Part shown: positions 57,121 to 64,000 of the stretch, piece by piece
How the letters are laid out: each line of letters opens with the position of its first letter
Position numbering within the stretch: position 1 is the stretch's first letter
NCBI GenBank assembly: GCA_022495995.1
Contig: JAFEMH010002515.1
Span: forward strand, 271,339 to 335,338
Direction of reading: 5' to 3'
DNA length: 64,000 bases
Origin: Adenophora triphylla var. japonica
Taxonomy: Eukaryota > Streptophyta > Magnoliopsida > Asterales > Campanulaceae
Translations under genes and position numbers: made by a program
Notes under the pieces: generated by a model
Database searches by the model: none
The model's input: only the letters and a program-made list of their open reading frames with translations
Told to the model about the DNA's origin: nothing

Positions 57121-57378
57121 ACAGATGGAGGAGAGGCGGAGTTTGTGTGGTGAGGGTGGAAGCAAGTAGTGGTGTTAGCGTGGGGCGTCTTAGAATTTTG
57201 CCGCTAAGGTTTGGCGGTGAATAGATGGTTGGTTTCTTTGGAGGAGAAAGGGTTTCGGCCATGGAGTATCGCTGACTGGGCCCGGTGGTGTGAAATGAGG
57301 AGAGGCGAAGCAAGTGGTGGTGTTAGGGTGAGGGTGACTTAGAGTTTTGCCGCGAAGGTTTGGCGGAGAAGGACAATT
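57121..57378. repeat. diverged direct duplication, G-rich
   Basis: Two related blocks, about 57127-57220 and 57298-57375, each with GGAGAGGCG, GTGGTGTTAG, TTTTGCCGC and AAGGTTTGGCGG. Confidence 0.65.
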
Positions 57379-57600
57379 ATGGCTCTGATACTATAACAGA
57401 ATAAAAAATGATTAGACAAAGTCAATTTATACATGGGAGAGAGATAATTAATATGAATATCTCAATTTTATTATTTACAAGAGTTAGCATTATTAGAATA
57501 ATGAGGGTTATATACTTGAATATAATATAATATATAATATAATGATATTATATTTCTAATAAGCATATTTATATCACAAGGGGTAATAAATATTCTATTG
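57379..57600 (-). mobile_element. LTR remnant with tRNA-Met-type PBS (copia-like)
   Basis: On the minus strand an AT-rich stretch ends TTCTGTTA and is followed directly by TAGTATCAGAGCCAT, close to the initiator-Met PBS TGGTATCAGAGCC used by most copia elements. Only a truncated LTR and the PBS remain; no gag or pol follows. Confidence 0.55.
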
Positions 57601-57904
57601 AATGGTACTATTTTTTTTAAGGGAGAACTTTTTTTTTTTTTTTTTTTGATACCTGTGTTCCCACTTTGCCGGACTAATCCCGACCACCAGTACCGGCCCC
57701 ACAAGATCTTTGGTGGAGGTAAATCGCGGGATGTGCCCTATGCAGCCAGGGTGGCAGTACCCCTTATACTCCAGAGCCCCAAGGGAGCCCTCCTACAATA
57801 CAAGCCCAGCAATGCTGCTTCCTTAACTGCACGGATGTGCCCCGGGAGGCTCCAAAGGACCCTGAACCAAGGTAGAAATTAAACCACAGAAACTCCCCTT
57901 GAGG

Positions 57905-57915
57905 GGAATCGAACC
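57905..57915 (-). promoter_or_regulatory. B box of the SINE internal pol III promoter
   Basis: GGTTCGATTCC on the minus strand, a full match to the tRNA B-box consensus GGTTCGANTCC. The A box is at 62041-62051 on the far side of the hAT insertion. Confidence 0.85.
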
Positions 57916-58242
57916 GGTGACCTCCCCTTCGGGAGGCCACCACATAGTTATTTAAGGCTCAAGGCGCACCAAGGCGCAAGAGGTGAGCCCGGAGCCTAGG
58001 CGCAAGGCGGGCGCGCGCCCGAGTGACGAAGCCCAAAAAATTGGCTAAAAATACTAAAATATACATTATAAGTCAAAAAAGAAACAAACATAAAAGAAAT
58101 AAGCATAAATAGATGTTCAAATAAGAATAAATAGATTTTCATCAAGCATAAATAGAAGTTCAATTGTAAAGAGAAGTTCAAAAATAAGGAATCCAAGTAT
58201 AAATCATATAAAAAGCATAAATAGATGTTTTAAATCACTTCA

Positions 58243-60886
58243 TCATTCCCAATCGTCATCTTCAAACACATCATCTTCTTCAACATATGTCTTGTCCACT
58301 TCCGCTTCTTCAAATTCCTCCTCGTCCTCTGAAGCTTCATCTTCCTCATCTATTAGGTGAAGACTATTCTGATTAGCACGAGATGAACTTGGACCAGAAG
58401 CTCCCTTTCCTCTCATGGTTCTCGCTGTGGGAGTAGAACTTGAAACTACTCCTGCTCTTGCATTCGATCTTGTAAAATGACTTGGTTCTCCCACTCCGGC
58501 AGCTCTAGCAACTGTAGACCAAGTCAAGGAATCATCATCATCGAAGACTCGATCTTGATCATCATCATCATCCTCCGCAATTCCAGTTAACCACTCATTG
58601 CACTCATCAATATCATCCAATAGGATGGGATCAATGGTGTCTCGTACATTATATCTCCGCTTTAGCGCCCGGTTGTACTTCACGAACACCAAATCATTCA
58701 AGCGGGATTGAGTCAATCTATTGCGCTTCTTGTTATGAAGCTACAAAATATTTACGAATTGTTATCAATATTTCCTTCTAAAACCATTTGACTAATGTAT
58801 TACTAGAACTTAGAACATGGAAATCATAAAATAAAAGGCACGTACATGTTCAAAGAAACTCCAGTTTCGCTCACATCCAGACGAGCTACATGTTAGACTG
58901 AGGATCTTAATGGCGAACTTTTGTAGATTGGGAGTTGAAGTACCAAAAGCAGCCCACCATTCAGCTGTTATGGTTAAATGTAGACATTAAATTAGTTTTT
59001 GTAAACAATCACCAAGTAAAGTTGATTATATCATGCAAATGCAACTTAATTAGTTACCTGGTGCTATTGTATCCCTTTGTCTAATAGCCATAGCTTTACC
59101 AAACAGGCCCTCAGCTTTCTTATAAAGCAATAACTCCCCAATTATTTTATCCTGCATAGCAGCCTCAGGTACTAGCCTCTCAATGCACGCATACAAACCA
59201 TCAACAACTTCTTCATCCTTCTCGATATTCTCATTCTTGTAAAAGAATTCTGGATTCAAAAAGTATCCAGCTGCATGTAAAGGTTGATGTAACTGAACAC
59301 TCCACCGTTCATCTATTATTTCAAAAATGTCCTTGTACTTGGATTCATCATTATTAAAAGACTTGGCAATCGCTTCCTTAGCTCTGTCCATAGCCTCGTA
59401 AATGTATCCCATAGCAGGCTTTCTCTCACCATCTACGATCCGAAGGACTTTAATGAGTGGACCAGTCACCTTAAAGGCATAAAAAATATTAAATTAGTTA
59501 ACAATCACCAAGTAAAGTAAAATATATTATGCAAATACAACTTAATTAGTAACCTTGAGGGCATAGAAGATATGTCTCCAAAAAGCCGGACTAAGAATAG
59601 TCTCCTTAGCTTGTTTACCGCCCGACTCTTTTGCCCATTTACTTTTGTTCCATTCTTCTGAAACGAACATTGTCCGCAAGTGGGATTTCAAGGAATGAAG
59701 CCTCGAGAATGTGATCGTTGCGGTTGCAAATCGTGTTGTTGCTGGCCTAAGTAACTCTTTGTTAGTGAACTTCCTCATCATGTTCACTACACCAGGCCGA
59801 CCATAAATGAAAGAATTTAATTTCATGGCTTGATGGAGAGTTTTCTTTAAAAGCGGCTTGTTAAAAATATCTTCAAGCATCAAATCCAAGCAATGTGCTG
59901 CACAAGGTGTCCAATAGAGATTGGGATACTTTGCCATCAATAAAGTACCAGCTAGCTTGTTGTTCGAAGCACTATCTGTGACAACTTGCACAACATTTTC
60001 TTTGCCAACCATCTCCACCTTCTTACAAAGAAGCTCATACATTTTTTCTCCTGTTTTTGCATAATCTGAACCATCAACTGACTCAATGAATACGCTACCT
60101 TTAGGAGAATTCACCAAAAAATTAATTAAAGTTCTCTCTCTTTTATCCTTCCATCCATCACACATAATAGAACAACCGGTCTTTAACCACTCTTGTTTGT
60201 GTTCCTCCACCATTTCATTAACGGTTTCAACTTCTTTTTTTAGCAACGGAACCCTCACCTCATGAAAAGTAGGTGGTTTCATGCCTGCGCCACACTGTCC
60301 AATAGCTTCGATCATAGCGTTGAAGCTCTTATAATTGACAGCGTTGAAAGCTACTCCAGCATCATACATCCATCTTGCAATGTATGTACATGCTCTATCC
60401 CTCAATTGCTTCTTTGCCGCACGATCTACATCATCTTGCTTCCCTTTTTTTTTTTGTGCAGCCACTTCCGGATCCTGAGAAAAGTAAAGATCTATAGGAC
60501 CTTTCCTCTTATTCTGAGCAGGTGGTGGCATCTCTGGAATAGGCGATTGAGAAGCGTGTGGATTGCGGTTAATTGTTACTTCAACATCATCATCAAGAAA
60601 CTCTCCTTCCAAGCATACTTGATCCTTTTCTTAATTTTTCTCAACTTGAGCTTCCGCTTATCTTGTTTGCTTTCTCAAGCATATATTGCTTCAGCTCTTC
60701 TCTAGCCTCCGAGGGACACTTTTGACAAATACTAGCATTTCGATAGCCTCCTACCAAATGTTGTTTTACCCTATATATCCCTCCATTCAACTTCTTTTGG
60801 CAAAAAATACAAACAAGTTAATTTTTATCTTTGCCCGTAGGATCAACAATCGTACAATATTTCCATCCCGGATCTCTTGAAGCCAT
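58243..60886 (-). pseudogene. hAT transposase with DUF659 and BED finger, lightly damaged
   Basis: Likely exons on the minus strand: 60886-59554, 59469-59058, 58964-58846 and 58740-58243, all joined by GT-AG. The start MASRDPGWKYCTIVDPTGKD leads to a BED finger (LVCIFCQKKLNGGIYRVKQH). Then DUF659: GCSIMCDGWKDKRERTLINF, VVQVVTDSASNNKLAG, LYWTPCAAHCLDLMLEDIF. Next RHIFYALK/VTGPLIKVLRIVDGERKP. The hAT dimerisation part is FAIKILSLTCSSSGCERNWS, followed by KKRNRL. The C-terminus is acidic (EEFEEAEVDKTYVEEDDVFE). Damage is confined to exon 1: a TAA in the BED finger and a stop/frame change near 60620-60645. The frame from 60612 onward is open, so this is a recently degraded copy. Confidence 0.88.
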
Positions 60887-61860
60887 TAGTACTTAGTTAA
60901 TCCTAATAAAAAAAAGGAACGGAAAGCTTTCAATCCATATTAAAGTTACATAAACAAACAATACAATCATATAATGCCTAACATAAACACAAGTAGCATT
61001 CATACAGACTAGGAATAAAACAGATTAAATTGTTTCGATCCTATTTTGCATCATAACATTGGTTAGTTTGAAACAATGAAAATAATAACTGAAGTTCGCA
61101 AAGAGAAAAAAACGAAACAGAAAAAATAAAAAAAAAGAGAAAGAAATTGAAGAAAAAAAATATCTGTTATAATGAATTACTTAACACGGGTATTACATAC
61201 AGATTAAATTGTTTCAGACAAAAACATGTTCCATCCTAATTATAACAAAATGGCACAAGAAAATAGAAACAGAAAAAAAAAAGAGAAAGAAATTGAAGAA
61301 AAAAAAGCCATTACAGAAACAAGTTACTGTTGTTTACGTTTAAAAAAAAAAATTGAAAAAACACACAACACAGGTTACTGTTGTTTGGAAAAAAAATATA
61401 CAAGTTACAACTTACTGTTGTTGGAAAAAAAAATGAAAAAAACACATACCAGTTGGAAATCAAATCAATAAAAAAGAAAAGCTTTACGTTCAAAAAAAAG
61501 AAAGAAAAAACACACCTGTTTCTGTTTGGAGCTGTTTATGGTCGCCGGAGACTCGCCGGAGGTCGCCTGAGTTCACCGGAGCTAGCTGGATGTTCGCCGG
61601 AGGTTGCCGGAGGTTGCCGGAGGCTGCCGGATGCTCGCCGGAGGTCGTCGGAGGGTTACGTTAATTAGCTTGGTAATTTACGTAATTGACAGTCTTATTT
61701 ATACACCCCTTTTTGGAATTAGAACCAAATTAGGGTTAATTAGCTTTGTAATTTACGGAATTGACGGTCAATTGCCTTGTAGAATTCCTCCGCAGACGGG
61801 AATTGATCCTTGACCGATCGAAATACGTTTAATCAAGGCTTCATTGACGGTCAATTACCC
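60887..61860 (-). other. upstream region of the hAT transposase
   Basis: Non-coding, with A-rich direct repeats (AGAGAAAGAAATTGAAGAAA at about 61137 and 61284). A CGCCGGAG-type GC-rich repeat lies at about 61540-61650; on the coding strand it reads CTCCGGCGA, like many plant transposon leaders. The ORFs across 61226-61668 are driven by these repeats. Confidence 0.6.
61540..61650. repeat. short GCCGGAG tandem repeat
   Basis: About nine diverged copies of TCGCCGGAGGT or TTGCCGGAGG, 9-12 bp apart, in the presumed 5' leader of the hAT transposase. Confidence 0.75.
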
Positions 61861-63587
61861 TTCCTTGCGCCTAGGCGCGCCTCGCCGAGGCTCGCGACTC
61901 ACCAATAGACGCGCTTAAGCCCACGCCTTGGAGACGGCGCCTCGCCTGGCCTGATTGAAGCCCAAAAGCTGCGCCTCGCTGGGACTTGCGCCTAGGCGCG
62001 CGCCTAGGCGCGCTTTTGATAACTATGGGCCACCAACATACCATTGGGCCAAAGCCACTTTGGTAGGAGAACTTCATCTATTAATAAGAGAAGGTAGGCT
62101 CAGGGCCTATAAATTGTTGATACATTTTCCTAACATGTTGAGCATTACTATTACTATGTGCTAATTGAACTATTGTTCTATCAACCTTTTTAATACAAAA
62201 ATTAGAACATTTCGAAATATAAAATTGAATATCTAGTAGGATTTCTTCTAATGAGTAATGGGGAGTCACTGTTCTTTTGATACTTTTAACCGCAGTCTCA
62301 GCATCAGTTAGAACCGTTATCTTTTGAAATCAATGGTTCGTCGCCCATTGAAGACATGCAAGGATCGCTAGGCATTCTGCTTGGATACTCGTCGACCTTT
62401 TTGTTGATTTGCTGCCTATAGCTATTCTGTTATTTTGATCATCCCAGAGTTCCCATCCAAGTCCTGTCCATTTTGCATCTTTCTTCCACGCCCCATCTGT
62501 AATAAGAACATGAAAGTTTTTTGTTCAATTTTTTTTTATGTATTCTTCAAAAGTCTTGCCATTCAAAGAATCTAGACTCCTATTTGCAACTTGTTGGTTC
62601 TCAATGCGGATTAAAAGGTTGAGATCCCTGTATTTTTTGTTAAGCCTTTCCTCTTGCTCTATGTTTAGGATTTTTTGGAGGTGGGAGATACTTCGATTGA
62701 GGATTTGATCTATTTTCGGGCTTCCTTGGTTGAAAATGAGTTGGTTTCGATTTAGCCAAAATTCCCAAAGAATGAAGGTGGTAAGGCAAGAATCCATTTT
62801 ATCCTGTGCAACTAACCAAGAGCCTATCCAGTCAATTATCGCAGGATAGATGAGAGTGTTTGGTAGTTGAGGAAGTTTGAAGTGTGAGTTTTCCCAAACA
62901 TGATTTGAGGCGCATCATGAGAAGAAAAGGTGGAAATCTGATTCTTCTTCTTGTCCGCACCAGTTACATTCAAGGGACGAAGTACATTTGCGGATATGGA
63001 GGGCTTTTTGTTTGGGTAACGTTCTGCTTAGAAATCTCCAAATAAATAATTTTATTTTTGGGTCTATGGGTAGGTGCCAGATTGTTTTCCAAGTCAAATG
63101 TCGGTTTGTAATGGTTTGGTTGTGAAAAAGGTTTGTGGTATCTTTATGATTGGCAATAGCAATATAGTATTCACTATTTACCGAATACTCCCGTTAAGTG
63201 CGTGGTTCCATATTTGGATATCATTACCCGATCTTGGAATGAAAGTTGATAGAATTTTGTTTGCATTTTCCAGGGTAAATATGAGGTTTACGAGTGGGGT
63301 TAGCCACGACTTCCTGATAGGGTGTATAAGGTCTGAAACTCGAAGATTATGAAGTGAATGTCTCCGAGGGGGTCTCCCTGACGAATACCCCTAGATGGAG
63401 TGAATGTCTCCGAGGTCGACCCATTAATAAGAATGGAGTATGATACAAAGGTTAATAGGTTATGCAAAATTTGATTAAAGAAATCCATTTGGTACTAAAA
63501 CCCATTTTGGTCAAAACCTTAGAGATGAAATCCCAATTGAGGCGGTAATAAGCCTTACTTATGTCAAGCTTTGCAAAACAAATAGGA

Positions 63588-64000
63588 CTAGTACTTAAAT
63601 GCCCGTGCCATTGGCACGGGTCAGTACAAAAAAGTAAGCTATGGGGATAATGAAAGTTCGAAAAAAACTGCTTTTATATCTATAAGCCGTCCCGTGCCAC
63701 TCCAATGTACATCAGTTATGTCGTACTCCCTCTATCCCATGATGAACGACCAAAAAACATTCATATTTAATCTTGAGAGCAATTAGTTTAATTTATTTCC
63801 CTCTAGGACACCCTAGCTCCCCCCCTACCCAACATTCCTCCTTATTCTCCTGCCTCTTTTTATTTTTAACATGTCTTACTAACTTCAATTCTCATCCCCA
63901 GTTTATCTCTCTCTGCATTCTCTCACCTCCCTTCTTAGTCTTTGATTTCATAAACACTAACACACCTACAAAAACATATCAATGTCACGAACAATCAAGT
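63588..64000 (-). mobile_element. Helitron 3' terminus, element runs off the window
   Basis: On the minus strand a hairpin with arms CCCGTGCC and GGCACGGG (63601-63620 region) is followed by CATTTAAGTA, then CTAG at 63591-63588, with T next. It interrupts the LINE. The element continues rightwards past 64000, so its size is unknown. Confidence 0.65.
63724..64000. mobile_element. MITE left end, incomplete
   Basis: TACTCCCTCTATCCCATGAT resembles the Stowaway-like ends elsewhere in the window. The right end is not in the window, so this is tentative. Confidence 0.4.

Larger units (their letters stand above)
57943..62027 (-). mobile_element. hAT element, 4.1 kb, with 8-bp TSD
   Basis: Ends CATAGTTAT and ATAACTATG form a perfect 9-bp inverted repeat. 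The 8-bp TSD GGCCACCA lies at 57935-57942 and 62028-62035, in the SINE. Subterminal regions (57960-58020 and 61865-62015) are dense with GCCTAGGCGC-type motifs. The interior encodes a multi-exon hAT transposase on the minus strand. Confidence 0.93.
57631..62065 (-). mobile_element. tRNA-derived SINE split by a hAT element
   Basis: The SINE (about 342 bp) occupies 57631-57942 and 62036-62065. On the minus strand it has an A-box-like TGGCCCAATGG (62041-62051), a B box GGTTCGATTCC (57905-57915), and an A tail (the T run 57631-57647). TSD GGAGAACTT lies at 57622-57630 and 62066-62074. A box to B box spacing is normal once the hAT is removed. Confidence 0.88.
57611..63587 (-). mobile_element. LINE (L1-type) 3' portion, with nested SINE and hAT
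   Basis: Minus strand, 3' end at the A-run (57611-57618). From the 5' side: reverse transcriptase fragment FAKLDISKAYYRLNWDFISK, then PSRGIRQGDPLG after a frame change (63400-63585); a missing second half of RT; a zf-RVT domain MTWKTIWHLPIDPKIKLFIW with CNWCGQEEESDFHLFF (62915-63097); and an RNase H-like tail ending about 62080. The 3' tail reads TTAATAGATGAAGTTCTCC before the SINE, then continues to the A-run. On the right it is cut by a Helitron terminus at 63588. Confidence 0.82.

Noticed and set aside
57598..57882. Plus-strand open frame of 94 codons
   Set aside because: It reads through the SINE on the antisense strand; the pol III boxes and A tail explain the sequence.
57905..57915. 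A functional tRNA gene
   Set aside because: Only the A and B boxes are present. There is no cloverleaf, and the unit has a SINE body, A tail and TSD.
61226..61668. Lysine-rich plus-strand proteins
   Set aside because: They are produced by A-rich and GCCGGAG repeats in the leader of the hAT transposase.

Overview
This window is plant nuclear DNA, almost certainly from a eudicot. The signs are GT-AG introns, AT-rich intergenic sequence, plant-type LTR retrotransposons, CACTA, hAT, MULE, Helitron, LINE and SINE families, and one intron-containing LRR receptor-like kinase gene. I cannot name the species. No tRNA, rRNA, CRISPR array or prokaryotic signal was seen.

Layout. 1-4.2 kb: AT-rich sequence with two Stowaway-like MITEs, a 1.17 kb Mutator-like element (9-bp target-site duplication, TSD) carrying gene scraps and a 22-bp minisatellite, and three Helitron 3' termini. 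4.2-16.2 kb: a 12 kb Tat/Grande-like Ty3-gypsy retrotransposon on the minus strand, with two LTRs, TTAAA TSD, PBS, PPT, broken gag-pol and a plus-strand antisense ORF. 16.4-23.4 kb: a tandemly duplicated non-coding unit of about 1.7 kb, the first copy split by a 3.4 kb hAT element with an 8-bp TSD. 23.7-45.2 kb: a probable old LTR split by a 20.6 kb CACTA element. The CACTA element holds mirrored GTCTC subterminal arrays, a degenerate telomere-like tract, a 332-bp triplication, a minus-strand Transposase_32-like gene, a GC-rich repeat with seven NotI sites between divergent genes, a broken TNP2 gene and a TNPA/Ptta-like gene. The last gene is interrupted by a gag-only retrotransposon and contains a long hairpin.

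45.9-49.8 kb: the only convincing host gene, a two-exon LRR receptor-like kinase (minus strand, about 785 aa) whose kinase domain lacks key catalytic residues. Its intron carries MITEs. 50-57.4 kb: AT-rich sequence, a probable copia LTR remnant, and a hAT-MITE whose own TSD was split by a solo LTR of the same family as the retrotransposon at 35-42 kb. 57.6-64 kb: a LINE (minus) containing a tRNA-type SINE, which contains a 4.1 kb hAT element with a multi-exon transposase. The LINE's right side is cut by a Helitron terminus that runs off the window.

The window is therefore a transposon nest around one receptor-like kinase gene. TSDs give several relative insertion orders directly. The most unusual material is in the CACTA element: promoter-type repeats between divergent genes share a 16-nt core with a long intronic hairpin, and a module is shared with the 3' region of the neighbouring hAT. 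The domain assignments come from recognised motifs, not from database searches.
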